DNA of 64,000 bases from UTCFX2 sp963788145 (GTDB taxonomy: Bacteria > Chloroflexota > Anaerolineae > Anaerolineales > UBA4823): contig CAWBFQ010000003.1 in NCBI GenBank assembly GCA_963788145.1, positions 1,240,001-1,304,000 of the forward strand. The letters run 5' to 3'. Numbering within the stretch: position 1 is the first letter of the stretch; the number at the start of each line of letters is the position of its first letter. Position numbers and translations under genes: made by a program. Of the stretch, positions 7,853 through 17,895 are shown piece after piece. The notes under the pieces were generated by a model that was given only the letters and a program-made list of their open reading frames with translations, was not told the origin of the DNA and made no database searches.

Positions 7853-9961
7853 ATGCAGAAAAAAACATTATTTACCACCCTCGCGTTCGTGATGATCGCA
7901 GCCTTGATTCTGGCGGCTTGCGCCACACCAACGCCCGAAAAGATTATCGAAAAGGTCGTCGAAACGGTCGTCGTTGAAAAAGAAGGGCAGCAGGTGATCG
8001 TCACCGCGACCCCGCCGCCGGCCCAAACCTACGAATTCAAATCCAAAGACCCCACCACCTATACCTTTCTCAGCATCGCAGACCCCGACACCCTCGACCC
8101 TGCGTTTGACTATGAGTTGGGTGGGCTGGGCGTTCTGATGAACCTCTACGATACCTTGATCTGGTATGACAAAGACAAGCCCACCGAGTTCATTCCGATG
8201 CTGGCTGAGGAAATTCCCAGCCTGGAAAATGGCGGAATTTCACAAGACGGGCTGACCTACACCTTCAAACTGCGCACGGGAGTGAAATTCCACGATGGCA
8301 GCGATTTGACCGTCGAGGATGTCGCCTATTCGTTCCAGCGCGGGCTGCTGCAAGGCGGCACCCAATCGCCGCAGTGGTTGTTCACCGAGCCGTTATTGGG
8401 CGTGGGCACGCTGGATGTGGCGGATTTAATCGACCCGGCTATGGAGGACGATCCAGAAGCGCTGGTAAAGACCGATCCGGTCAAGCTGAAAGAAGTCTGC
8501 GAGCTGGTGGTCTCCAAGATCGTAGCCGACCCGGCCAAAAACACGGTCTCGTTCAAGCTGGCTCAATCCTGGGGGCCATTCCTGGCGACCATTCCCGGCG
8601 GCTGGGGCAGCATTCAAAGCAAAGCCTGGGCCTCGACCAACGGCGGCTGGGACGGCTCGTGCGATACCTGGCAAAATTATTACGGCAGACAGCCCGAGCA
8701 GCTGAACGAATTCCCGATCGGCGTTTCGGCAATGGGGACCGGACCCTACATCTTTGAGAAATGGGAGCCGGGCGAGGAGATCGTACTGAAAGCCAACGAA
8801 AATTATTGGCTGAAGGAACCGCTCTGGGAAGGCGGTCCCAGCGGTCCTCCGGCGGTCAAGACGGTGATCATCAAGAACGTGAGCGAATTCAGCACCCGCC
8901 TGGCGATGCTCCAGGCTGGCGACGCGGACGGAATTGATATCGGCTCGACCGCGGATTGGCCGATTTTGGACAAGCTGGTGGGCGAACTGTGCGACTACCA
9001 AACCGGCGAATGCACCCCCAGCGACGATCCCAGCCTGCCGCTGCGCCGGATCCAGAATTACACCACCGGCAACCGCACCGATATGTTCTTCAATATGAAG
9101 GTGAACACGGATGGCGGCAATAACTTCATTGGTTCCGGAAAACTGGATGGCAATGGGGTTCCGTACAACTTCTTTGCCGATGTGCATGTCCGGCGTGGTT
9201 TCGCCTACTGCTTCGATTATGACATTTATTTGAAAGACGTGCTGCAGGGAGAAGGCACCCGCTCCACCACGGTGATGCTGCCGGGCATGCTGGGCTATGA
9301 TGAAAACGCGCCGCACTACACCTACGACCTGGCGAAATGCGAGCAGGAATTCAAGCTCTCGCGCTGGGAGGAAGTGGAAGTGGAAGTCACCGATGCAGAA
9401 GGAAAGACCAGCACGGTGATGGAATATCAACCGGCAGAAAACGGTTCGATCTCGCTGTGGGATATCGGTTTCCGCCTGACGATGGGCTTCAACACGGGCA
9501 GCACCCAGCGCCAGACCATCGGCGAAATCCTGCAGAACAACCTGGTGCAGGTCAACCCCAATTTCGTGGTTGAGGTGACCGCGCTGCCGTGGCCCACCTT
9601 CCTATCCACCCAGCGGGCGCGCAAGCTGCCGCTCTTCACCATCGGCTGGATCATGGACCTGTATGAGACCCACAACTGGGTGGTGCCGTACACCTCCGGC
9701 ACATACGGCGTGCGCCAGGGTCTGCCGCCGGAGCTGATCGAAAAATACAGCGCGATCAACAGCAAAGCGGTTGTCGAAGTGGACCCGGCCAAGCGCGACA
9801 AGATTTACAAGGAAGAGTTCAACCCGCTGTTCTTCGAGAACTGCCAGGGCATCATCCTGTTCCAGATCAACGGGCGTCATTACGAGCCGCGCTATCTGCA
9901 CGGCTGGTTTTACAACCCGATCTATCCCGATGATTGGATGATCAACTTCTGGAAGGAATAA
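7853..9961 (+). CDS. ABC transporter solute-binding lipoprotein, family 5 (peptide/oligosaccharide)
   Basis: This 702-residue lipoprotein has an N-terminal signal ending in the lipobox LILAAC (Cys at about 23). A linker follows, rich in Glu/Val and then Thr/Pro, as is common in Chloroflexota binding proteins. The remainder is an SBP_bac_5 fold with DPDTLDPAFDY, a GVKFHDGSDLTVEDVAYSFQRG motif and GTGPYIFEKW. Such proteins deliver oligopeptides, nickel or oligosaccharides to Dpp/Opp permeases; the ligand cannot be told from sequence. Two permease genes follow after a 119-bp repeat. Divergence from lacI and a sugar operon makes a glycan ligand plausible. Confidence 0.9.
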   Translation: MQKKTLFTTLAFVMIAALILAACATPTPEKIIEKVVETVVVEKEGQQVIVTATPPPAQTYEFKSKDPTTYTFLSIADPDTLDPAFDYELGGLGVLMNLYDTLIWYDKDKPTEFIPMLAEEIPSLENGGISQDGLTYTFKLRTGVKFHDGSDLTVEDVAYSFQRGLLQGGTQSPQWLFTEPLLGVGTLDVADLIDPAMEDDPEALVKTDPVKLKEVCELVVSKIVADPAKNTVSFKLAQSWGPFLATIPGGWGSIQSKAWASTNGGWDGSCDTWQNYYGRQPEQLNEFPIGVSAMGTGPYIFEKWEPGEEIVLKANENYWLKEPLWEGGPSGPPAVKTVIIKNVSEFSTRLAMLQAGDADGIDIGSTADWPILDKLVGELCDYQTGECTPSDDPSLPLRRIQNYTTGNRTDMFFNMKVNTDGGNNFIGSGKLDGNGVPYNFFADVHVRRGFAYCFDYDIYLKDVLQGEGTRSTTVMLPGMLGYDENAPHYTYDLAKCEQEFKLSRWEEVEVEVTDAEGKTSTVMEYQPAENGSISLWDIGFRLTMGFNTGSTQRQTIGEILQNNLVQVNPNFVVEVTALPWPTFLSTQRARKLPLFTIGWIMDLYETHNWVVPYTSGTYGVRQGLPPELIEKYSAINSKAVVEVDPAKRDKIYKEEFNPLFFENCQGIILFQINGRHYEPRYLHGWFYNPIYPDDWMINFWKE

Positions 9962-9982
9962 GAACCTATCCGAAATAGACGC

Positions 9983-10101
9983 ATGTCATTGCGAGCAGGG
10001 CGCTCTTCCCTACGAAGCAATCTACCCGGTCTCGGTTTGGACTGAGTAAGAACAGATTGCTTCGCCGCCAAAGAAAAAAAACCGGCGGCTCGCAATGACA
10101 T
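9983..10101. repeat. 119-bp palindromic repeat, solitary copy inside the ABC operon
   Basis: It is bounded by ATGTCATTGCGAG and its exact inverse CTCGCAATGACAT. Inside are GAAGCAATCT/AGATTGCTTC inverted copies and a GCCGCC...GGCGGC hairpin. It belongs to the family arrayed at 38.6, 41.9 and 49.6 kb. It separates the binding-protein gene from the first permease gene and is preceded by AACCTATCCGAAA (9963-9975), also found before the 49.6-kb copy. The remaining 73 bp to the permease show nothing else. Confidence 0.9.
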
Positions 10102-10174
10102 CGATAGCGAGAGGATTGAATTTGGCGAACATAGAGCAGCCCAAACGGAGTAAGCGCTTCCCTGGAGAACAGCT

Positions 10175-11239
10175 ATGCTGAACTACATCATTCGTCGTTG
10201 TTTGCTGATCCCGGTCATCTTATTTGGCGTGACGGTTCTGATCTTTGCGATGATCTCATTTCTCAGCCCATCCGACCGGGCTGCGCTGTATGTGCGCGAT
10301 ATCCCCAAGAACGACGCCGTGATGGACGGCATCATCCGCCGCTATGGGCTGGATCGCCCGATCTACGAGCAGTATTGGTTCTGGCTGGTGGGGAAGAAGG
10401 ACGGGGTGAGCGGAGAGATCATCGGCGGCATTCTGCGCGGCAATTTCGGCTATTCGCGCAGCGCCTCGCAGCCGGTGGCCGACCTGATCGTGAAGAGATT
10501 TCCGGCGACCCTGGAGCTGACGCTGTACTCGATCCTGCCGATCATCGGAATCGGCGTGATGCTTGGCATCACCGCAGCCGTCCATCACAACGGCCCGATC
10601 GATCAGATCGCCCGCCTGTTCAGCATCGTGGGCTATTCGTTTCCGGTGTTTGTGTTCGGGCTGCTGGCTTTGATGCTGCTCTACGCCGAACTGCAGTGGT
10701 TCCCGCCCGGCAGGCTGTCCTCCTGGGCGAATCAGATTGTGAGCAGTCCCGAATTCAACCAATACACGCGCCTGATCACCGTGGATGCGCTTTTAAACGG
10801 GCGCTTCGACATTTTTCTGGACGCGCTGCGCCATCTGATTCTGCCGATCATCACCCTCTCGTATGTCAACTGGGCGCTCTATTTGCGGGTGACGCGCTCC
10901 TCGATGCTGGAGACTCTGCGCCAGGAGTATGTCATCACCGCCCGTTCCAAAGGGCTGACCGAGCGGATGATCGTCAACGGGCACGCCCGCCCCAACGCCC
11001 TGATCCCGATCGCCACCTTAAGCGGGATTACGATCGCCGGGATGTTGGGCGGCGTGGTGATCACCGAGACCATCTTCGATTATCCCGGCATCGGCTCCGC
11101 CGCCGGAGCCGCCGCGGCGCAGTTGGATGTGATCACCGTGCTCTCGTTCACCCTGTTCACCGGCGCGATCCTGATTCTTGCGAACTTAATCGTCGATATC
11201 CTATACGCATTCCTGGACCCGCGCGTGCGGCTTTCCTGA
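10175..11239 (+). CDS. ABC permease, DppB/OppB type
   Basis: This 354-residue inner-membrane protein is the first of two permease subunits. It begins MLNYIIRRCLLIPVILFGVTVLIF, the usual first transmembrane helix of DppB. It continues with GxxxxYGLDRPIYEQYWFWL and a six-helix core. The EAA-type cytoplasmic loop that contacts the ATPase reads EYVITARSKGLTERMIVNGHARPNALIP. The C-terminus ends with the typical FLDPRVRLS. Its stop overlaps the next start (TGATG), so the permeases are translationally coupled. Spacing to the Shine-Dalgarno (GGAGA) is normal. Confidence 0.92.
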   Translation: MLNYIIRRCLLIPVILFGVTVLIFAMISFLSPSDRAALYVRDIPKNDAVMDGIIRRYGLDRPIYEQYWFWLVGKKDGVSGEIIGGILRGNFGYSRSASQPVADLIVKRFPATLELTLYSILPIIGIGVMLGITAAVHHNGPIDQIARLFSIVGYSFPVFVFGLLALMLLYAELQWFPPGRLSSWANQIVSSPEFNQYTRLITVDALLNGRFDIFLDALRHLILPIITLSYVNWALYLRVTRSSMLETLRQEYVITARSKGLTERMIVNGHARPNALIPIATLSGITIAGMLGGVVITETIFDYPGIGSAAGAAAAQLDVITVLSFTLFTGAILILANLIVDILYAFLDPRVRLS

Positions 11240-12291
11240 TGGAGAAGAGCGAGATGAATGACGCCATCCCAGCCCATATCAACCCCGAAGACGCCCTGAC
11301 CCCGACCAAGCAGCCTTCTTTTCTGATCAAGCTGCTGGGGCCTGAAAGCTATCGCTTATTGCGGAACGTGTTTCGCAACCCGCTTTCCCTGATGGGGATC
11401 TTGCTGATCCTGTTCTTTGTGTTCCTCTCCTTAGGGGCTCAATGGATCGCGCCGCCTTATCCCGGCCGCGATCCCTATAAAATTCCCAGGGACGGTTACA
11501 GCCCGGAGCCGCGCGAACCGGGCACGCCCTGGGAGAGCAATCCGCCGCCCGTGCCCGGTTGGATGAAAATGATCGGCAAGGATGAATGGATCCATTTCTT
11601 CGGGACGGCTTCCGGTCAGTGGGATATTTTCTACGGCGTGGTTTGGGGAGCCCGTTCCGCGCTGAAGGTTGGCATCATCATCGAAGGCTTAACCCTGCTG
11701 ATCGGGATCCTGGTCGGGGCGTTATCCGGTTTTTACGGCGGCCGGCTGGATAATTTGCTGATGCGGATCACCGAAATATTTATGGCCTTTCCATTCCTGC
11801 TGGCGGCGCTGACCCTCTCAGCCATCCTGACGCCCATCCTGGGCAAAGGGCTGTGGCCGGCCGCGCTGGCGCTGGTGGTTTTCGGCTGGATGGGCTATGC
11901 CCGCTTGATCCGCGGGGACGTCTTGACCGTGCGCGAACGCGAGTTCGTGATCGCAGCCAGGGTGATCGGAGCGAAGGATGCGCGCATCTTGAGCAAGCAC
12001 ATCATCCCGAACGCCATCTATCCCACCCTGGTGCTGGCCTCGTTGGATATCGGCACCATCGTGATCTCATTTGCAGCCCTGAGCTTCCTGGGGATTGGGG
12101 TCGATGTCGGGTACGCCGATTGGGGACAACTGATCAGCTTTGCCCGCAACTGGATCCCGGATTTGAGCGATTATTGGTATATCCTGGTCTTTCCGGGGAT
12201 TGCTCTGGTTTTGTTCGTGCTGGGTTGGAACCTGCTCGGCGATGCGCTGCGGGATATCATGGACCCGCGCATGCGCGGCCGAGGCAGCTAG
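11239..12291 (+). CDS. ABC permease, DppC/OppC type
   Basis: The second permease has an N-terminal cytoplasmic segment, a first helix (LMGILLILFFVFLSLGAQWIAP), an extended periplasmic insert with several Pro residues, and the transmembrane core. The EAA loop is REFVIAARVIGAKDARILSKHIIPNAIYP and the C-terminus is LGDALRDIMDPRMRG. The start could be 11239 (overlapping the DppB stop) or 11254, where GGAG sits about 9 bp upstream. No ATP-binding subunits follow, so the importer must use ATPases encoded elsewhere. Confidence 0.92.
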   Translation: MEKSEMNDAIPAHINPEDALTPTKQPSFLIKLLGPESYRLLRNVFRNPLSLMGILLILFFVFLSLGAQWIAPPYPGRDPYKIPRDGYSPEPREPGTPWESNPPPVPGWMKMIGKDEWIHFFGTASGQWDIFYGVVWGARSALKVGIIIEGLTLLIGILVGALSGFYGGRLDNLLMRITEIFMAFPFLLAALTLSAILTPILGKGLWPAALALVVFGWMGYARLIRGDVLTVREREFVIAARVIGAKDARILSKHIIPNAIYPTLVLASLDIGTIVISFAALSFLGIGVDVGYADWGQLISFARNWIPDLSDYWYILVFPGIALVLFVLGWNLLGDALRDIMDPRMRGRGS

Positions 12292-12314
12292 CGGCAAGTA
12301 CATAGATTGCATTC

Positions 12315-12328
12315 AGGAGCATGCTCCT
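12315..12328. other. Perfect 14-bp palindrome after the ABC operon
   Basis: AGGAGCATGCTCCT lies 24 bp after the permease stop. Weaker complementarity extends outward (GATTGCA on the left, TTTGCGATC on the right). It could be a terminator stem without a U-tract or an operator for the kinase gene downstream. The remaining 120 bp to 12450 hold TTGACA (12411) and TATCCT (12433), but these sit too close to the start codon to be convincing. Confidence 0.35.
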
Positions 12329-12449
12329 TATTTGCGATCTGTGTTTCTTCTCCTCGAGATGGAGGGCAGTGGCGGGGAAACCTGTCCTCCTGAGGCCGCC
12401 TGCCCACTGCTTGACATTCCAGCCGGGCATGATATCCTAGAAGGAAGCA

Positions 12450-15400
12450 ATGAAACGCCACCCATTTGCCCGGTTTTTCGTCCATCAGATCTTACTGCCA
12501 GGATTGGTCATCCTGATCCCGCTCTGGATGGGCGCATGCAGCAGTAGATCCACCCCCCTACCAACAGCCACCCTGGCGCCAACCAGCGCCCCCACCCCTG
12601 CGCCAACCCGCACGGCAGCCAGCAAGCAGACCTCTTCCAAGATCGATCACAGCGATCCGCGCGTGTGGGATAACAATTTCCGCTTCGAGCGCATGAATTC
12701 CGGGGACGGGCTATCTCAGAACTCGGTCATGAGCATCACCCAGGATCCGCAGGGTTTCATCTGGTTCGGCACGCAAGACGGACTCAACCGGTTTGACGGG
12801 AATCATTTCCTGACCTATCAATATTCCCCTCAAGACCCCACCAGCCTGAGCGACAATGCGGCCTGGGTGCTTTATATCGACCTGCAAGGCGAGCTGTGGG
12901 TGGGCACCCTGAACGGGGGCTTGAATAAACTGGATCGCAAGCTCGGCCAATTCGACCATTATCGCCACAATCCGGCAGACCCAAATACGCTCAGCAGCGA
13001 TTGCATTCAGACCATGCTGGAAGATTCCAACGGTTTTCTCTGGGTGGGCACATGCGATAAGTGGTCTGAACCGGATGAACCGCCAAACCGGAGAAGTCAG
13101 GCGCTACAACCACATTCCCGGCGACGCGCGCACGATCAGCTCACAGCAGATCAGCCTGGTTTTCGAAGATCGGCGGGGTTTTCTGTGGATTGGAACCAGC
13201 GCCGGGCTAGACCGGTTAACCCCCGGAACAGGGGAGATCATCCATTTTGTGCATCAACCGGAGAACCCGCAGAGCTACGCCGGCTCTGCTCCAACCGCCA
13301 TCGTGGAAGATGAAAAAGGCTGGTTGTGGATTGGAACCAGGGAGCGCGGCCTGGATTTCTTCGACCCGATCACCGAGCGCTTCAGCCACTTTCAAAGCGA
13401 TCCTTTCAAGCCGGATGATTTAGGGGATGACCACATCCGCTCGCTCTGGTTGGATCGAAGCGGAATCCTGTGGATTGGGACGTACGGCGGCGGCGTGGAT
13501 CGCCTCGACCGCGCTGACAATCATTTCATTCACAACCGGCGCAAAGGGATCGATCCAAACAGTTTGAGCAGCGACCTGGTGACCGCGATCTATGAAGACC
13601 GTTCCGGGGTGATCTGGATCGGGACGAATGGTCAGGGCGTCAACCGCCACAACCCGCACACCAACCTGTTTGCCAATTACCGCTACATGGAAGGCCAGGC
13701 CTACAGTCTCAGCCATCCGGAAGTCTATGCGCTGGTGGAAGACAGCTCCGGCTGGTTGTGGATCGGCACAGCCGATGGATTGGATCGGATTCAAAAAGGG
13801 AGCGGGCGCATTTTTCATTACCGCCATAATCCGCAAAGCCCAAAAAGCCTGAGCGATAACTTCATCACCGCCTTGATGCGCGATCGTCTCGGCAATATCT
13901 GGATTGGGACAGAATCAGGCGGCTTGAACCGGTATGATCCGCTCAAGCGAGAATTTTTACGGATCGTACACAACCCGGTCATGCCGTACAGCCTGAGCAG
14001 CAATCAAGTGACCAGCCTGCTGGAAGACTCAAATGGGCAAATCTGGGTGGGCACCGCCGACGGCGGGCTGAATCGATTGCTGCCAAATTCGATCCCGCTG
14101 GACCCCTACGCGACCCCTCCCGCCAACCCGCCGGTGTTGACAAAGGAGGAATTGCGGGCGATAGCAGGAAGCGAAAAGACCGGCCTGATCCCAGAATCCG
14201 AAACCATGAACAGCGCTAACCCGGTCTTGTCCGGCTCTTTCAAGAGCTACCTGCACAACCCCGATCGCCCCTCCACCTTATCCAGCAACGAGATCCACTG
14301 CCTGGCGGAAGACGAAAACCAGATGGTCTGGGTCGGGACCAATCACGGATTGAACCGGCTGGATCCACTGCGGGGGACCAGCCTGCGCTATCTGCATGAT
14401 CCGCGCGACCTGCTCAGCCTGGGGGATGATAATGTGCTCGCCATTTTGATCGGGCAGGCGGGCGAAATCTGGATTGGGACGGATGGCGGCGGGCTGGATC
14501 GATTGGATCGGGTAAGCGGGGAATTCAGCCATTACCGCCAGCAGGACGGCCTGCCCAACAACGTGGTCTACAGCATTTTGGAAGACGAATCGGGCTATCT
14601 GTGGTTGAGCACCAACAACGGGCTGTCGCGTTTTGATCCATCCAGCGGAACTTTCTTGAATTTTGACGAAAACGATGGGCTGCAGGGAGATGAATTCAAC
14701 AAAGGCGCATTTTATCGAACCCATACCGGCGAGCTGATCTTCGGCGGGTATAACGGCGCTTCGGCTTTTAGCCCCGGCGAGCTGATCCAGGATTCGTATT
14801 CTCCGCCGGTGGAGCTGGTCTCGCTGACTCAAAACGGAGCGCCGCTGGAGCTGGCAGAACCGCTCGAAGAAGTGCAGGAAGTGACCCTGTACTGGCCGGA
14901 CAATTTCTTTGAGTTCGAATTCACCGGTTTGAGCTACACTCGACCTGAACGAAACCAATACGCCTATAAACTGGAAGGCTTTGACCACGACTGGAACGAG
15001 ATCGGCAATCAACGCATCGGACGGTATTCCAATCTGCCGGGCGGGACCTATGTGCTGCGGCTGAAAGCGGCCAACCCGGATGGAATCTGGAATGAACAGG
15101 GGCGCTCTCTGCGAATTCGGGTGGCGCCGCCAATCTGGCAGACGCTCTGGTTTCGGCTGGGGGTCATCTTCAGCGCCCTGGCGGTTCTTGGCGGCGGTTA
15201 TGCCTGGCGGTTGCAGCGCATCCAGAAACGCAATCGGGATTTGGAGGAGATCGTCAATGAGCGCACCTCCGATCTGCAGCAGAAAACGATTGCGCTGGAG
15301 CTGACCACCCACGACCTGGAAGAGCGCAACCAGGAGATCGATCAGCGCCGGGCCGAGCTGCAAGCCCTTTATGAGGCCGACGAGGTGGTGCGGCGGCACT

Positions 15401-16498
15401 TAAACCTGGATCAGGTGCTGCAAGCTCTGGTCAACGTGGCGGTCGAACTGTTGAGCGCCGATCATTCCGCCGTGCTGGTCTGGGATGAGCGCCGCGGGCA
15501 GATCATCCCGAAAGCCGCCCGCGGTTTTAGCGAGCAGACCCTGGCAAGGCTGGTTTTTGAACCCGGTCAGGGCGTTGTTGGGCGGGTCGCCGCCACCGGC
15601 GAGGCGATCATCTCGCAGGATATCAGCGGGCAAGCCCAGCAAGAGGTGGTCGATCCCGATTTTGTCGAAACGATCCTGTCTGAAGCGATCCGATCTTATC
15701 TGCTGCTGCCGATTAAGATGCATCATGAAGTGTTCGGGGTGTTTAATGCCAGCTTTGACCGACCGGAGGCGGTGACCGAGGAAGCCCTGCACCTTTTCCA
15801 ATCGCTGGCTCAAAGAGCAGCCCTGGCGATCCGTAATGCGCAATTGTACGAGCAAGCCCGCGATCTGGCGATTTTGGAAGAGCGCAACCGGCTGGCGCGC
15901 GATTTGCACGACAGCGCCAAACAAAAAGCGTTTGCCGCCCTGGCCCAGTTGGGCGCGGTGGATATCCTGGTGCGCAAGGACCCGCTCAACGCCCTGGCTC
16001 ATCTGAACGAGGCGGAGGGGCTGGTGCATGATGTGCTCCAGGAGATCGATACCATCGTGCAGGAACTGCACCCGGCCGCGCTGCAAACCTATGGATTGGC
16101 GAATGCAGCCCGAGAATATGCTTATGATTGGGCTGCCCGCAATAATTTCGAAATCGATGTGCAGATCGAAGCAAAGACGAACCTGCCGATCGATGTGGAA
16201 CAAGCGGTTTACCGCATCATCCAGGAAGGGCTGGCGAATATCTCCCGCCACAGCCGGGCCAGCAAGGCCTGGGTTTCCCTGCGCTGCCAGCCAGACGGGT
16301 TGATGGTCGAAATCGGGGACAATGGGATCGGCTTCGACCTGCAGAGGATGCATGCCGGGTTGGGATTGTGTTCGATGGAAGAGCGGGCGAAAAAAATCCA
16401 CGGGCTTCTGGCGGTCGAGAGCGCCCCGGGTGCAGGGGACGCGCATCCGGCTGAGCCTGCCGCATTACGTTCTATCAGGAGAGCAAAATGACGGATAA
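12450..16498 (+). CDS. Giant hybrid sensor: two-component propeller, Y_Y_Y, GAF, NarL-type histidine kinase (frameshifted)
   Basis: About 1,350 residues once two indels are joined (near 13055, and one extra G at about 16436-16439). The N-terminus is hydrophobic with a lipobox-like GAC, then a Thr/Pro linker. Thirteen WxGT propeller repeats follow (GFIWFGTQDGLNRFDG to GYLWLSTNNGLSRFDP), enough for two seven-blade propellers. Next come a Y_Y_Y domain (YAYKLEGFDHDWNEIG), a transmembrane helix, a coiled coil, a GAF domain, HisKA_3 (ERNRLARDLHDS, phospho-His) and an HATPase (DNGIGFD). The corrected C-terminus stops at 16498 and overlaps the regulator start. Such sensors usually detect glycans or their breakdown products outside the cell. 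Confidence 0.85.
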
Positions 16499-17189
16499 AA
16501 GACATCCGGCGGATAAAGGAAATCCGACTGAACCCATCACCGTTCTCATAGTCGATGATCATGAAGTGGTGCGGCGCGGAATTCGCGCCTACATAGAAAC
16601 CGTGACCGAATTCCATGTGGTCGGCGAAGCGGCGAGCGGAGAAGAAGCGATCGAGCTGGCCCGCGATCTCATCCCGGATGTGGTCCTGATGGATTTGATC
16701 CTGCCCGGGATCGACGGGGTGGAAGCCACCCGCCAGATCAAGAAACACAGCCCGCGCACGCAGATCGTGGTGCTCACCTCCTATCACGAAGATGAGCATA
16801 TCTTCCCGGCCCTCAAAGCCGGCGCGACCGCCTACATCTTGAAGGACATCCGCATGGACCGGCTGACCGAGGCGCTGCTCAAAGCGGTGAACGGCGAGGT
16901 GATCCTGCATCCACACGTGGCGGCGCGTGTGCTGCAGAATATCCGCGGGGCGAGCGAGGACGAGACCAATCCCTACACCGAATTGAGCGAGCGCGAGCTG
17001 GAAGTGTTGAAGCTGCTGGCAAACGGGTTAAGCAACAGCCGGATTGCCGAGCAGCTTTTCATCAGCGAGAGCACGGTCAAAGGGCATATCAGCAATATCC
17101 TGAGCAAACTGCACGTGGCAGACCGCACCCAGGCAGCCGTGTTCGCCTGGCGTGAGGGCATCGTCCGGCGCAAAGAAAGCGCTTCGTGA
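16488..17189 (+). CDS. NarL/FixJ-family response regulator
   Basis: This 233-residue protein has an N-terminal receiver (about 18-135) with the acidic pocket IVDDHE and phospho-acceptor Asp in VVLMDLILPG, plus the conserved Thr and Lys (VLTSYHE, YILKDI). A C-terminal LuxR helix-turn-helix follows (LSERELEVLKLLANGLSNSRIAEQLFISESTVKGHISNIL). The start overlaps the corrected end of the propeller kinase, so they form a cognate pair. The HTH is fully canonical. Its targets are unknown; the adjacent ABC importer is one candidate. Confidence 0.93.
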   Translation: MTDKRHPADKGNPTEPITVLIVDDHEVVRRGIRAYIETVTEFHVVGEAASGEEAIELARDLIPDVVLMDLILPGIDGVEATRQIKKHSPRTQIVVLTSYHEDEHIFPALKAGATAYILKDIRMDRLTEALLKAVNGEVILHPHVAARVLQNIRGASEDETNPYTELSERELEVLKLLANGLSNSRIAEQLFISESTVKGHISNILSKLHVADRTQAAVFAWREGIVRRKESAS

Positions 17190-17231
17190 TCAATTCAACT
17201 ATGCGAATAGGCTGGCCGATTTCTGAGGCGA

Positions 17232-17807
17232 TCACTGCTGTGAACGCCAATAAACGCCGCCTCCGCCGGTCCGTTCCATCATCTTGTAATCCACCAGGTT
17301 GCGGCGCAGCATGGCCGTGTCCTCGTTGAAGCGTTTCAAGATTTCGTTGACCTGCTTTTCCGTGTAGCGCACACCCGGCTCAAAAGCCTGGAGCACATAA
17401 CCCAACAAAACCCGATATTTCTTCTCCTGGGCCGGGAAGGCAGTGATCCTCCCGTCCGCGTCGATGAATGTCGCCAGCACCTTCTTCTCATAGGCGTCCT
17501 CGCTCACCTGCTGGCTGAGGTGGCTCAATTTCTCCTCATGGAGCAGATTCTGAGCCATCTCTTTGAGCGCATCCGTTTGCAGCGAGTAGATGTAATAATG
17601 CCCATCCGTGCGGGCCGCGACCAGCCCGGCTTTTGACAATTTCGCCAGATGATGCGAAGCGGTCGAAGCGCTGATGCCCAACGCCTGCGCCAGGTTCTCG
17701 ACCGAGTTCGGCTGTTGAGCCAGCAGCCCCACGATTTTCAAGCGGTTTTCATCCGCCAGCGCCTTGAAGAAAGTCAAGAGCGTATTGCGTTGATCGATTT
17801 CATCCAT
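17232..17807 (-). CDS. ArsR-type regulator with C-terminal DUF2087
   Basis: This 191-residue protein has an N-terminal winged helix (about 1-85, LADENRLKIVGLLAQQPNSVENLAQALGISASTASHHLAKLSKAGLV) and a C-terminal DUF2087 domain (about 110-185, LATFIDADGRITAFPAQEKKYRVLL then YTEKQVNEILKRFNEDTAMLRRNLVDYKMMER). No Cys-rich metal site is present, so it is probably not a metal sensor. It is a single gene. A palindromic operator overlaps its promoter region directly upstream, which suggests autorepression. The Shine-Dalgarno AAGGAG is well placed. Confidence 0.9.
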   Translation of the reverse strand: MDEIDQRNTLLTFFKALADENRLKIVGLLAQQPNSVENLAQALGISASTASHHLAKLSKAGLVAARTDGHYYIYSLQTDALKEMAQNLLHEEKLSHLSQQVSEDAYEKKVLATFIDADGRITAFPAQEKKYRVLLGYVLQAFEPGVRYTEKQVNEILKRFNEDTAMLRRNLVDYKMMERTGGGGVYWRSQQ

Positions 17808-17827
17808 TACGAACTCCTTGATAACAT

Positions 17828-17874
17828 TTCGATAACTATCGAAACAATATTATCATGATCGTTAATGCTGTCAA
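17828..17874 (-). promoter_or_regulatory. arsR promoter with palindromic operator
   Basis: On the minus strand TTGACA (17869-17874), 16 bp and TAATAT (17847-17852) form the promoter. Immediately downstream is TTCGATA-GT-TATCGAA (17828-17843), a perfect 7+7 dyad located at the start of the transcript. This is the size and position expected for a dimeric ArsR-family repressor. The Shine-Dalgarno of the gene follows directly. Confidence 0.7.
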
Positions 17875-17895
17875 GGATGGAATAGGAGATTGGGG

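Noticed and set aside
8426..9430. 334-codon minus-strand ORF opposite the binding-protein gene
   Set aside because: It has no recognisable domain and mirrors the codons of the lipoprotein gene.
10198..11238. Long N-terminal extension of the second ABC permease
   Set aside because: It is the shadow frame of the first permease; the real start is at 11239 or 11254.
12411..12438. Promoter TTGACA/TATCCT for the propeller kinase
   Set aside because: Transcription would begin inside or after the ribosome binding site, 5 bp before the start codon, so it is not kept as a promoter.
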